This document shows positions 1 to 8,791 of a stretch of 64,000 bases of DNA, piece after piece (within the stretch, counting starts at the first letter, position 1; each line of letters begins with the position of its first letter). Under the pieces are notes generated by a model. The model did no database searches. It saw nothing but the letters and a program-made list of their open reading frames with translations, and was not told the DNA's origin. The translations under genes and the position numbers were made by a program. Source of the stretch: an uncultured Oscillospiraceae bacterium (GTDB lineage: Bacteria; Bacillota; Clostridia; Oscillospirales; Oscillospiraceae); the NCBI GenBank assembly GCA_947626265.1, contig CANQRM010000010.1, forward strand, positions 1-64,000, given 5' to 3'.

Positions 1-76
1 AGCTTTTTTGTCGTGCCCATTCCTCAGCTCCACTTTTTCTTCATTTTGGGCTTGACTTTTTATTTGCAGGCTCCTG

Positions 77-1168
77 TCACATTTTAGTTTTCGCCTCCGC
101 CATTAAAGCGTTCTGCTCCATTTCCTGGGCATAGCTGCCCTTGGCATACGCGCTGTTGCTTATGGCTCGAAGCAGCTTGTCCTTTGCCAGCTTTTTCATG
201 GCTGCGGCGGTCTCCCGGTCCAGCGTCCCCCTGCTCACGCTGCGGTTTATGGTATTCAGCCGCCGCTCATAGATTATCTTCAGCGGATGGTCGTCTGCCA
301 TCTCCCGTTGCTCCCGGCCCCGCAGATTTCCTATCTGGCGGCAGGTCCGACCCAACTTGTCCCCAGGCGCGAGGCCACCGCAGTATTTCGTGTGCCGCGC
401 ATTGGTCGTGAGGAACCATCGCCCACAAATCGGGCACTTCCTTGGAGCATGACCCACGCACAGCCCCTCAAAGAGATCGGCCCGGAGCATCCCAACAAAA
501 GAGACAAAGTGCATCCGCTTTACCAGCCGGGGCATCTTGTCCCCAGGCAGAACAGCAGACACATACTGCACGGAGATGTTGGTGGTGTCCATCCATGAGC
601 TGCTTTGTTCCGGTTTGAAGTGTTCCCCAAAGCACGCTGCAAAGCCGTCCAGGGTACGCTCTACTTCCTGCTCATTCAACCTTTCCGCGAAGGCGGACAT
701 CTCATTTTTGTATTCACGCAGAGAGAAACCGAGCTGCGCCAGTACCGGGGTCAGCCGTCCCAGCAGAATACCGCGCCGGTGCTGCACCGTCGTCTCCGTA
801 TTCAGCCCGCCGGTCATAAGCGCCAGCGTATAGGCTTGGAAGTCCTCTATGCCCCCCGGGGTGAAAGCATCCTCTATGCCCTTTGCGTAGAAATCCCGGT
901 CCAGATATGAAAACGGCGGGATAGCAACAAGAGCATCCAATATCTGAATGGCACTTTCCCGTGCTGCTGGGAGAAGTTCCGCTTCCGGCATCCCCGCCTG
1001 GAGCGTCCCCATAAATCCATTCAGCGGGACACACAGTTTATCAAGTGTCGAGATCGTTTTCTTTGAAATGTTCAGAGCAGAGCATCCCAAGGAGCCGGTG
1101 GGCATGGTATGCCCCTCGTATGTCACGGCATCCTGCCAGAAGTCCAGCGTCAGCATATTGTGTTCCAT
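77..1168 (-). CDS. DUF6076-like protein of mobile elements
   Basis: A 363-residue protein of unknown function that I assign from memory to the DUF6076 group, which often sits beside mobilization modules in clostridial elements. Its C-terminal third holds a zinc-finger-like cluster (CPICGRWF, then KYCGG and GRTCRQIGN), suggesting a nucleic-acid-binding end. I chose the start at 1168 because a G-rich ribosome-binding site precedes it and the sequence further upstream runs into a direct repeat that looks non-coding. It is transcribed away from the relaxase genes. No signal peptide or membrane segment is visible. Confidence 0.6.
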   Translation of the reverse strand: MEHNMLTLDFWQDAVTYEGHTMPTGSLGCSALNISKKTISTLDKLCVPLNGFMGTLQAGMPEAELLPAARESAIQILDALVAIPPFSYLDRDFYAKGIEDAFTPGGIEDFQAYTLALMTGGLNTETTVQHRRGILLGRLTPVLAQLGFSLREYKNEMSAFAERLNEQEVERTLDGFAACFGEHFKPEQSSSWMDTTNISVQYVSAVLPGDKMPRLVKRMHFVSFVGMLRADLFEGLCVGHAPRKCPICGRWFLTTNARHTKYCGGLAPGDKLGRTCRQIGNLRGREQREMADDHPLKIIYERRLNTINRSVSRGTLDRETAAAMKKLAKDKLLRAISNSAYAKGSYAQEMEQNALMAEAKTKM

Positions 1169-1241
1169 CGACAGCCCCCGATCATTTTCTCTCTTGGTTG
1201 GCATTATACCACACCACAACGCGATATTTGTCGAAATTTGT

Positions 1242-1414
1242 CTGTCCTGTTTTTTGAAATGAGCTTGTCCTGCCATTTGCACGTTTTTTGCGAAATCCAA
1301 CATAACTATTGCAGAGGGAGGATGGCGTGTCTGTCTGTTGACAGGCGCTGTCCTGTTTTTTGAAACGGGCTTGTCCTGCCATTTGCCTGTTTTTTCTGAA
1401 ATACAACATAACTA
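1242..1414. repeat. Two-copy direct repeat of about 67 bp with four TGTCCTG boxes
   Basis: Positions 1242-1308 and 1348-1414 are near-identical direct copies. Each holds two TGTCCTG boxes 23 bases apart, followed by a T-run and ending in CATAACTAT. The copies lie between the divergent DUF6076 gene and the rightward mobilization genes, so they could be operator sites, or an origin or attachment region of the element. A longer open frame through them looks fortuitous. Confidence 0.7.
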
Positions 1415-1492
1415 TGATAGAGAGGATGATGAAGCGCCCGCCGCCCGGCAGGCGCTTTTTGCCTCTCAAATCCATTCTAAGGGGGGATCACA

Positions 1493-1720
1493 ATGCACCC
1501 AACAAGATACAAAACACCGCTTTTCGCCGCCCCGCTGTCCCGGCCCGGCGGGCAGTTGAAAACGCGCTTACAGCACCGAAAAATCGCCAAAATGACACCG
1601 GGAAAATACAGAAATCTTCCCGGAAACCCAAATCTCAACTATCATCTGAAAAGGAGTAACAATGCCGCGTATGAGCAAGAAACGGCGGGAGGAATGGTCT
1701 TTCTTCCTCAACCGCCGTAA
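1493..1720 (+). CDS. Small basic hypothetical protein (doubtful)
   Basis: A possible 75-residue basic protein. The main support is a strong ribosome-binding site (AAGGGGGGATCAC) directly before the ATG. It overlaps the next, better-supported small gene by 59 bases in another frame, so it may instead be a leader peptide or not a gene. No family was recognised. Confidence 0.3.
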   Translation: MHPTRYKTPLFAAPLSRPGGQLKTRLQHRKIAKMTPGKYRNLPGNPNLNYHLKRSNNAAYEQETAGGMVFLPQPP

Positions 1721-1847
1721 TCGTATCACATATAACCCTATCTGTAGAGGCTGCACCCAGGACTGCAAGCAGAGCTTCCGCATGGGCATCGTCGTCTGTG
1801 ACCGCTACTGGTCCAAACGCTGGAAGCCCCAGGAGGATCGCAGATGA
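1662..1847 (+). CDS. Small Cys-containing protein of mobilization module
   Basis: A 61-residue basic protein with a good ribosome-binding site (AAAAGGAG). It has a cysteine cluster (CRGCTQDC, then a later Cys) that could bind a metal, and many Arg and Lys residues. Its stop overlaps the start of the DUF3847 gene in an ATGA junction, so the two are probably translated together. Similar small proteins occur beside DUF3847/MobA modules in Firmicutes. Function unknown. Confidence 0.6.
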   Translation: MPRMSKKRREEWSFFLNRRNRITYNPICRGCTQDCKQSFRMGIVVCDRYWSKRWKPQEDRR

Positions 1848-2134
1848 GCAAGACGTTGGAGCAGCTGAGAGCGGAACAGACCAGAGACAAGGCGCTGCTG
1901 GAACAGTATCAGCACCGGCTGGAACGGTTAGAAAACCGGGCGAAGTATTTGAGTAAGGCCGAGCGGACCGCACGGGCACACCGGCTCATCACCCGCGGGG
2001 CCGCCGTGGAGAGCATCGTCCCGGAGCTCAAGGTTATGGCAGAGGTGCCGTTTTACTCCCTCATGGAGCAAATACTCTCTCTGCCGGACGTTCAGACCGT
2101 CATCCAGTCTGCACTCTCCAAGGAGGACGGGTGA
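1844..2134 (+). CDS. DUF3847 domain protein
   Basis: A 96-residue protein with an N-terminal coiled-coil segment (about residues 1-45) and the conserved stretch AHRLITRGAAVESIVPE near residue 45, which I recognise as DUF3847. The family is found directly upstream of MobA/MobL relaxases in clostridial integrative mobilizable elements, as here, where its stop overlaps the relaxase start region. A role as mobilization accessory protein is inference from context. Confidence 0.75.
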   Translation: MSKTLEQLRAEQTRDKALLEQYQHRLERLENRAKYLSKAERTARAHRLITRGAAVESIVPELKVMAEVPFYSLMEQILSLPDVQTVIQSALSKEDG

Positions 2135-3603
2135 TGGCCCTCTATCATTTTCATGTCACTCAGATCAAGCGCAGCGCCGGTCAGTCCGCCATCGCCTCCG
2201 CCGCCTATCGTGCCGGAGAGAAACTTTACAGCGAATACTACGGAGAGACCAGCGACTACAGCCACAAGAAAGGCGTGATCTGTTCCGAAATACTTCTCCC
2301 GCCAAATGCGCCGCTGGAATATGTAGACCGGCAGACGCTTTGGAACGCCTTGGAGCTGGTAGAGCGGAACAAAGACGCCCAGCTCGCATATAGCTTTGAT
2401 ATTGCCTTGCAGAACGAGTTTTCCCTGGAGGAGAACATCGCCCTTGCAAGGCAATTCATATCGGAGCAGCTTGTCAGCCGGGGCATGATCGCGGACCTTG
2501 CCATCCATATGCCGGATAAGGAGATACAAAATCCCCACTTCCACATCCTCTGTCCCATTCGGCCATTGAAGGAAAACGGGAAGTGGGGGTATAAGCAGCA
2601 CCGCGTCTACCACTTGGACGAGAACGGCGACCGTATCCTTGACGAGAATGGCAAAGCGACCTTTGACGCCGTGCCAACCACCGATTGGGGCAGCCCGGAG
2701 CGGCTGGAATCCTGGCGGGCGGCCTGGGCCGCGTTGTGCAACACCAAGTTTGCGGAGAAGGGCCTGGACTGCCGGATAGACCATAGGAGCTATGAACGAC
2801 AGGGCATCGATCTGATACCGACTGTCCATGAGGGCCCCGCCGTCCGGCAGATGGAGGCGAAGGGCATCCCTACCGACAAGGGCGATCTCAACCGCTGGAT
2901 TCGCTCTACCAACGCTGCCATCCGCAGCTTGCGGAAGAAGATAGCCGCGTTGCTGGACTGGCTGAAAGAGGTCAAGCAGGAACTGTCCCAGCCCCAGCAG
3001 CCCAACCTGGGTGAACTCCTAGGCGATTATATCTCCATACGAAATGCCGGGGCGTGGAGCCGGAAAGCGAAGCTAGGCAATCTCCAGCAGTTCGTGGAAG
3101 CCCATAACTACATCATGGAGAACAGGCTGTTTACGGTGGAGGCGCTGGAAGAATGTGTTGCTGATCTCAACAGCCAAGTATCCGGGCTGAAATCGGAAAT
3201 GGACGCATCCAACAAGCGCCGGAAGGAGCTAAAGGACCTGCTCCAGCAAGCGGAGAACTACGCCCGGCTAAAGCCTATCTTTGACGAGATGAACGGCATC
3301 CGGTGGAATGGTCAGCGGGAGAAGTACAGGCAGGAGCATGAAAACGAGTTGCAGCAGTTTTATATGACCAGACGCAAGCTGAAGGACGCCTTTACGCCGG
3401 ACGGCAGGCTGCCTATCTCCGCATGGCGGCGGGAGATGGAAAGGCTGGCGCGGGAGCATGAGGCGGCCTATGCCAAATACAAACCCCTGCGGGACGATCT
3501 CACGAAGCTGCTGCAGGTCCGGCACCATGTCAATGTGGCGCTGGAACAGCGCGGACAGCCCATCATTTCTCAACAAAAGCAAATTGAAAAAGGAGAACGC
3601 TGA
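2134..3603 (+). CDS. mobA: MobA/MobL family relaxase
   Basis: A 489-residue conjugative relaxase expected to nick the element at its origin of transfer and pilot the single strand to the recipient. The N terminus has the MobA/MobL signature (HFHVTQIKR, then SAIASAAYRAGE). Around residue 133 there is the metal-binding NPHFHILCPIRP motif. The C-terminal third is helical and charged. The ATG at 2134 sits seven bases after an AGGAGG site; a GTG three bases earlier is also possible. It lies between DUF3847 and a small gene ahead of a serine recombinase, the usual mobilizable-element layout. No type IV coupling or secretion genes are visible, so transfer would need a helper element. Confidence 0.9.
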   Translation: MALYHFHVTQIKRSAGQSAIASAAYRAGEKLYSEYYGETSDYSHKKGVICSEILLPPNAPLEYVDRQTLWNALELVERNKDAQLAYSFDIALQNEFSLEENIALARQFISEQLVSRGMIADLAIHMPDKEIQNPHFHILCPIRPLKENGKWGYKQHRVYHLDENGDRILDENGKATFDAVPTTDWGSPERLESWRAAWAALCNTKFAEKGLDCRIDHRSYERQGIDLIPTVHEGPAVRQMEAKGIPTDKGDLNRWIRSTNAAIRSLRKKIAALLDWLKEVKQELSQPQQPNLGELLGDYISIRNAGAWSRKAKLGNLQQFVEAHNYIMENRLFTVEALEECVADLNSQVSGLKSEMDASNKRRKELKDLLQQAENYARLKPIFDEMNGIRWNGQREKYRQEHENELQQFYMTRRKLKDAFTPDGRLPISAWRREMERLAREHEAAYAKYKPLRDDLTKLLQVRHHVNVALEQRGQPIISQQKQIEKGER

Positions 3604-3840
3604 ATGTATCAATACGAACCCATTGACCTTTATGCCTGTTATGACCCTATATTTATCCCACCGCTGGATTTTCAGGAAGCCTGCCGCCGCTATTGGGAGC
3701 GGCATGAGCTATTCGCCGGTACAGTGGAGCGTAAAATCGGGAACACATGGTACAGAATCCAAACCGTATGCGCTGGCACTGAGCCGCTTGCCGATAAGGT
3801 GAAGCGGCTCATTTTTTCGGATACTGGAGAGATCACATGA
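3604..3840 (+). CDS. Small hypothetical protein between relaxase and recombinase
   Basis: A 78-residue protein starting right after the mobA stop, with AAAGGAG as ribosome-binding site. It is rich in aromatic residues (YQYEPIDLYACYDPIF) and has no motif I recognise. Tight spacing shows it belongs to the mobilization operon; function unknown. Confidence 0.55.
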   Translation: MYQYEPIDLYACYDPIFIPPLDFQEACRRYWERHELFAGTVERKIGNTWYRIQTVCAGTEPLADKVKRLIFSDTGEIT

Positions 3841-3923
3841 TGACAAATGCAAAAAGTTATGTTAAGGTGGACCCAAGCACTATGGAACTGTCAGCTGACC
3901 CAAGCGTAAAGGAGGGCGCTATA

Positions 3924-5567
3924 ATGGATCAGCAAAAAATCACTATCCTCTACTGCCGCCTCAGTAATGAGGATGCGCTGGATGGGGAGTCGAACTCAAT
4001 ACAGAACCAAAGAGAACTGCTAACGACATACGCACGATCTCACGGCTACACGAACCTGAAGGTGCTTGTGGACGACGGATATACCGGGACGAATTTCAAT
4101 CGTCCCGGCATCCAGGAGGGCCTGGAGTTGGTAAAACAGGGCTTGGTAGGCTGCTGGCTGGTGAAGGATATGTCCCGTTTCGGCAGAGACTATCTGACCG
4201 TTGGGCAATACACGGAGATCATCTTCCCCAGCTATGATGTACGTTTCATCGCCGTCAATGACGGGGTGGACAGCAATCGCGGCGACAGCGATGGTTTTAC
4301 TGCCATCCGTAACCTGTTCAACGAGTGGTATCCGCGGGACACCAGCAAAAAAGTCCGTGTCAGCGTACAGCAGCGAGGCAGAAGCGGCAAGCACGTCGGT
4401 CACCCTCCATACGGCTACATCCACGATCCGACAGACAAGGAACACTGGATACCTGATGAGGAAGCCGCCCCGGTAGTCAAACGCATTTTTGATTTGTGCA
4501 TCGCCGGATATGGCCCTACTAAGATCGCCCGTATCCTGGAAAATGACGAAGTGCTGACGCCGACAGCTCTAAATGCCCAGAGGAGGGGAAAACCAATGCC
4601 GGAGCGCCCCTATCACTGGTCAGAGCAGACTATAGCGGCCATTCTGGAGCGGATGGAATACACCGGCTGCGTCTGCAACTTCAAGACCTATTCCAAGTCC
4701 TACAAGCTGAAAAAACGCATCCCCAACAAGCCGGAGGATATGTTCATCCTGCCGGACACGCAGGAGGCCATCGTACCCCAGGCACAGTGGGACCGGGTGC
4801 AGGAGCTGCGGAAAAACAGGCGCCGTCTCACAAAATCGGACCGGAGGGGGCTTTTTTCCGGGCTGATGTTCTGTGCGGACTGCGGGAGCAAGATGCATTT
4901 CGCTTCCTACAAGATCGGTAACAGCGTGATAAACCGTTACATTTGTTCGCACTACAAAGGTGGGCGAGGAACGTGTACACCGCATTACATCCGGGAAGAA
5001 GTCATAATGGACGCGGTGTTGGAGCGTATCCGAGCTGTCAACGAGTATGTGCGCGGGGATGTAGAGGGCTTTCAGGAGGAGTGGCTGCGCTGCCGCCGTG
5101 CCGACCAGGAGAAGAACATCTGGGAAGACAAAAGGAAGCTGGCACAGGCCAAAAAACGGCTCGCGGACCTGGACACGCTGATTTCCCGCAGTTATGAGGA
5201 CGCCGTTCTTGGAAATTTGAGTATGGAGCGGTACAAGAAGATGTCCGCAGATTATGAAGCGGAGCAGGAACGGTTGAAGCTCGAGATCGAAGTGACAGAG
5301 GAATGGGTAGAGCAGCAGGAAGAAATGGACGATGCTCTGGACCGGTTCATGGCGCTGACACGAAAGTATGTGGATGTGCCGGAACTGACACAGACGATTG
5401 TAAATGAGTACATCAAGAAGATCGTCGTCTCTGCCCCGGACAAGTCCAGCGGCCACCGTACGCAGGAGTTGAATATCTATTTCAATTTCTTGGATGAAAC
5501 AGAAATGCCCGTTGTGAGCGAGCCCATCGTCTGTAGAACAACCTGCAAGAAGCTGAAAACGGCATGA
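3924..5567 (+). CDS. Large serine recombinase with DUF4368-like C terminus
   Basis: A 547-residue site-specific recombinase that would integrate and excise the element. The N-terminal resolvase domain shows the catalytic serine in YCRLS (Ser14), the MSRFGRD motif and the recombinase domain that follows. A zinc ribbon begins at about residue 315 (FCADCGSKM, then CSHYKGGRGTC), followed by a coiled coil and a DUF4368-like end (NEYIKKIVV). The frame opens at 3837 with an ATGA overlap to the previous gene, which would give 576 residues, but an AAGGAGG site eight bases before ATG 3924 and the conserved beginning right after it favour the shorter form. Confidence 0.88.
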   Translation: MDQQKITILYCRLSNEDALDGESNSIQNQRELLTTYARSHGYTNLKVLVDDGYTGTNFNRPGIQEGLELVKQGLVGCWLVKDMSRFGRDYLTVGQYTEIIFPSYDVRFIAVNDGVDSNRGDSDGFTAIRNLFNEWYPRDTSKKVRVSVQQRGRSGKHVGHPPYGYIHDPTDKEHWIPDEEAAPVVKRIFDLCIAGYGPTKIARILENDEVLTPTALNAQRRGKPMPERPYHWSEQTIAAILERMEYTGCVCNFKTYSKSYKLKKRIPNKPEDMFILPDTQEAIVPQAQWDRVQELRKNRRRLTKSDRRGLFSGLMFCADCGSKMHFASYKIGNSVINRYICSHYKGGRGTCTPHYIREEVIMDAVLERIRAVNEYVRGDVEGFQEEWLRCRRADQEKNIWEDKRKLAQAKKRLADLDTLISRSYEDAVLGNLSMERYKKMSADYEAEQERLKLEIEVTEEWVEQQEEMDDALDRFMALTRKYVDVPELTQTIVNEYIKKIVVSAPDKSSGHRTQELNIYFNFLDETEMPVVSEPIVCRTTCKKLKTA

Positions 5568-5872
5568 CCATCACGGTCATATCGTCTTTGCAGTAAAATG
5601 TTCCTTACTACTATTAAGCCTTGCGGCACAAGGGATTCAGAACGGCAAACAGGCAGAGGGAATGATACTATACGGCACCCATCGAAAACCGGGGTCTATT
5701 GCGTGACATACTTCAAAAATTTTATGGAATTGGTATGACAGAAAAAAGATACGGAGCGCGTCAGCAAAACCCGTAACTGTTACGAAGGCGGACACGGTAA
5801 AAAGCCTTGATATTATTCGCACTTTCGATTATAATGCTTTTGGAAACTTTTTGAATAATGAGGCGCGTGAAG
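5568..5872. other. Gap between mobilization module and defence block
   Basis: About 300 bases without a convincing gene. The first part follows the recombinase stop and is a plausible place for an element end or attachment core, but I see no clear direct repeat. The last part carries a promoter for the next operon. Confidence 0.4.
5807..5835 (+). promoter_or_regulatory. Promoter for the defence operon
   Basis: TTGATA (5807-5812) and TATAAT (5830-5835) are separated by 17 bases, upstream of the small HTH gene and the DUF6680-mod-res genes. Confidence 0.6.
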
Positions 5873-6067
5873 ATGAAATACCTGTCCATACGAGAAACGG
5901 CCGAACATTGGGGCATCTCAACCCGGCGCATACAGATTCTTTGCCGAGACGGACGTGTCCCAGGTGCAGTTCGCATTGGATACGCATGGGCAATACCGGA
6001 CGATGTGCCAAAGCCAAAGGACGCCAGGATCAAAAGCGGAAAGTACATAAAAGGGGATATGAGATAA
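5873..6067 (+). CDS. Small helix-turn-helix protein (excisionase/MerR-like)
   Basis: A 64-residue DNA-binding protein. SIRETAEHWGISTRRIQILC is a typical winged-helix recognition motif of excisionase-type and MerR-like small regulators, followed by a short basic tail. I chose ATG 5873 over 5858 because the conserved domain begins there. It opens an operon leading into the type III restriction system, with two bases before the next start. It could regulate these genes or act as an excision factor; the sequence alone does not decide. Confidence 0.65.
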   Translation: MKYLSIRETAEHWGISTRRIQILCRDGRVPGAVRIGYAWAIPDDVPKPKDARIKSGKYIKGDMR

Positions 6068-6069
6068 CA

Positions 6070-6621
6070 ATGACTTGCTTTGAAATTGTTCTGGCCATTG
6101 TAAATATTGTTGCGGTAATCGCTGCGCCGATTATTGCCGTTCAAATTGGACAATATTTGCAGGATCGGGCACAACTGCGAAAAGACAAAATGGATGTTTT
6201 CAAAACGCTGATGGCCAATCGTGTTGGATGGTCAACAGCCAGCGTGTATGCGATGAATATCATTGACATTGTTTTTGCTGATGATACGTCCGTGAGGCAG
6301 TGTTGGAAAGACTATTACGAAAAGCTGTCTATTCGAGATCCAAATGAAAATCAGCAGAAGCAAATACAAGCATCTCATGAAAAGCTCCTTGAGTCTATGG
6401 CAATTTCGTTAGGATATAAAGATAAAATTACTTGGGAGGCTATACAAAATCCGTACTTCCCGCAAGCCATGCTAGATTCCATGAGGCAACAGCAAATCAT
6501 CCAGGGCGGGCAGGAGTTGCTGGCGGGTTATATGCCAAGTGTACTTAGCCACATGATCGGAGGAAGTTTTACGCAAAATCAAGAAAACAGCCCGGAGGAG
6601 AAACCTCATGCCGACTCTTGA
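6070..6621 (+). CDS. DUF6680-like membrane-anchored protein
   Basis: A 183-residue protein with one N-terminal transmembrane segment (about residues 5-25) followed by a soluble helical domain containing RAQLRKDKMDVFKTLMANR. This resembles DUF6680 proteins, recalled from memory and unverified. The longer frame opening at 5851 is not used because it would overlap the HTH gene. Placement directly ahead of mod-res suggests an accessory defence role, but function is unknown. Confidence 0.6.
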   Translation: MTCFEIVLAIVNIVAVIAAPIIAVQIGQYLQDRAQLRKDKMDVFKTLMANRVGWSTASVYAMNIIDIVFADDTSVRQCWKDYYEKLSIRDPNENQQKQIQASHEKLLESMAISLGYKDKITWEAIQNPYFPQAMLDSMRQQQIIQGGQELLAGYMPSVLSHMIGGSFTQNQENSPEEKPHADS

Positions 6622-6985
6622 ATGTATTGGGAGGGCGAAAATGGATGCTCTTAGTACGCTGATTGAGCAACTGAAAGCAAAGAAGATTATAACGGACTTG
6701 GAATCCGATATTCTGGAGACGTTCAAGGAATTGTCCAAGGAACCATTTGACCGCCCCTCGGCATCGTTGAGAATGGGGCTGAACTACGGAAAGTACCCAG
6801 AGATATTCATTGAAGCTGGAATTGCCTCTGGTGGAAGTGCCCAACTGCGTTATACATTATCGGGTGACGCGATACGAGACAACCTTCAATGGCAACTTCA
6901 GAAATTGGCGCAAAAGGAATTAGGGGCACAGCATTACGGAGAAGAAGCCTTGAATCAGCACGGGGGAAATCAAGATGTCCACTAA
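6608..6985 (+). CDS. Hypothetical protein upstream of type III mod
   Basis: A 125-residue soluble protein starting at an ATG with a GGAGG-type site. It overlaps the DUF6680 gene by 14 bases and the mod gene by 11 bases, so all three are probably translationally coupled. No motif was recognised. A second possible start is the internal Met at residue 12. The tight overlap argues for a role tied to the restriction system. Confidence 0.55.
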   Translation: MPTLECIGRAKMDALSTLIEQLKAKKIITDLESDILETFKELSKEPFDRPSASLRMGLNYGKYPEIFIEAGIASGGSAQLRYTLSGDAIRDNLQWQLQKLAQKELGAQHYGEEALNQHGGNQDVH

Positions 6986-8789
6986 CATCTCAAAACAGAA
7001 GCGCGATGACTTGATTGCCAAGATCAAGGCTATCCGCGCCTATATCTCCGCTGCGCCACAGGATGAGAATACCGGCAAACTGCTAACCTATCTCTCCGAC
7101 CTGGAGAAGGATGTGAATGGGAAAAAGTACGGGCTTGTCTTTGAAGAACACCGGGAGGGCATCGACCAGATTCTGGAGGAGAACACGCCGGTGCTTACGG
7201 AGCAGGCGGACCTGCTGCTGGACAATGGTGGAGAAATGAATTTCCTGCTGGAGGGTGACAACCTGGCTGCGTTGAAGTTGCTGGAAAAGACCCACAAAGG
7301 AAAAATTGATGTGATTTATATCGATCCGCCGTATAATAAGGGGGACAAAGATTTCACATATGATGATGTTTTCGTGGACAAGAATGATACCTTTATCCAT
7401 TCAAAGTGGCTTTCATTTATTTCTGAGCGGCTACGACAGGCGCAGAGATTGCTCTCAAAAACCGGTGTGTTAATCATTAGTATCGGTTATCAAGAAGTAC
7501 ATAATCTGGTTTCTCTCTGTCAAGAGATGTTTTCCGATAAGCAAGTAGTCTGTGTGACCGTACAAACGTCTGGGGGCAAGCCAAAAGGCGGATTTAACAT
7601 TACATATGAGTATGTTGTCTTCATAACCCCTGTTGATTTTGATCCCAACGCAAGTGAATCGGCTATGAATGAGTATGCGTCACCCTATCATGGCATGAAT
7701 TTAGCAACATTCGATCAGATTCAACGTCCGGGTCAGGCGTATCCGATTTATGTGGATAAAGATGGTGTCTTCGTCGGCTGTGGTAAAACACTGACGGAGA
7801 GAGTTAAATCCGGCGATTATACCGGTGAGTTGCAAGACTTTGTGTTTGATTACTCGGAAGCGCCAGAAGGAACGGTTGCAATTTGGCCCGTAACAAAGAA
7901 AGGCGTCCCCTGTGTGTGGCGGCTGATTCCTTCTCGCGTCGCAAAGGACTGGGCAAAAGGGTATATTAAGATTGTTCCCCAGAATCCAGGGAAAACAAAG
8001 AATTCCTTTGCAGTTCAATACTTATCTGATGGAATAATTCAAAAAATAAAGCATGGTGAATTGACGACATATCGGCTTTCTGATGATGAGAGAATCCCAA
8101 CGCTTGAAGTCAAGGATTATCGCACAGCCGGAGCCACCATTCAGACGATCTGGACAGATAAAGCATACTATACGTCCAATGGCGGCAGCGAGATTGAAAA
8201 AATCCTTGGTAGCAAAAAAGCGTTTTCTTATCCCAAACCGTTGGCGCTTATAATCGAAATCATACAACGCACGACAAGCGGCAATTCCATAGTCCTCGAT
8301 TTCTTTGCCGGAAGTGGAACGACAGGTCATGCCGTAATGAAGCTTAATGCAGAGGATGACGGGAACCGTAAATTCATTCTCTGTACTAACAACGAGAACA
8401 ATATCTGCCGGAATGTAACTTATGAGCGCATCAAGCGGGTCATTGAAAGAGAAAACTACGAGGCCAGCTTAAAGTATTATCGGATCGATTATATACCTAT
8501 CAGCCAGCAACTTTACTACGAGTATGCCGATGAGCTGCTAAAGCACGTCAGGGAACTGGTGGAACTGGAGAACGGGATCAACTTCACCGGGAACGCAGAG
8601 ATCGCTATCGTTCTGACCGATGAAGAACTGGCAGACTTCATCGCGCACCCGGAAGCGTTCGACGAATGCCGGTCGCTGTATCTGGGACATGATATTTTGC
8701 TCAACGGTGAGCAGGAGGAACTGCTGAAGGAGCGGGAGATCGCTGTACATATCATCCCCGATTACTATTACCGTGAATTGGAGGGCTGA
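6975..8789 (+). CDS. mod: Type III restriction-modification methyltransferase (Mod)
   Basis: A 604-residue DNA adenine-N6 methyltransferase that would recognise and modify the target sequence and form a complex with Res. The DPPY catalytic motif (residues 117-120, in YIDPPYNKGD) precedes the AdoMet-binding FAGSG motif at about residue 443, the beta-class order typical of type III Mod. The region between should hold target recognition. Length is normal for the family. The res gene begins two bases after its stop, so the pair is co-translated. Intact reading frames suggest an active system. Confidence 0.93.
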   Translation: MSTNISKQKRDDLIAKIKAIRAYISAAPQDENTGKLLTYLSDLEKDVNGKKYGLVFEEHREGIDQILEENTPVLTEQADLLLDNGGEMNFLLEGDNLAALKLLEKTHKGKIDVIYIDPPYNKGDKDFTYDDVFVDKNDTFIHSKWLSFISERLRQAQRLLSKTGVLIISIGYQEVHNLVSLCQEMFSDKQVVCVTVQTSGGKPKGGFNITYEYVVFITPVDFDPNASESAMNEYASPYHGMNLATFDQIQRPGQAYPIYVDKDGVFVGCGKTLTERVKSGDYTGELQDFVFDYSEAPEGTVAIWPVTKKGVPCVWRLIPSRVAKDWAKGYIKIVPQNPGKTKNSFAVQYLSDGIIQKIKHGELTTYRLSDDERIPTLEVKDYRTAGATIQTIWTDKAYYTSNGGSEIEKILGSKKAFSYPKPLALIIEIIQRTTSGNSIVLDFFAGSGTTGHAVMKLNAEDDGNRKFILCTNNENNICRNVTYERIKRVIERENYEASLKYYRIDYIPISQQLYYEYADELLKHVRELVELENGINFTGNAEIAIVLTDEELADFIAHPEAFDECRSLYLGHDILLNGEQEELLKEREIAVHIIPDYYYRELEG

Positions 8790-8791
8790 AT

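Noticed and set aside
1182-1475. Leftward ORF through the direct repeat
   Set aside because: It only translates the two repeat copies and has no ribosome-binding site; the repeat looks non-coding.
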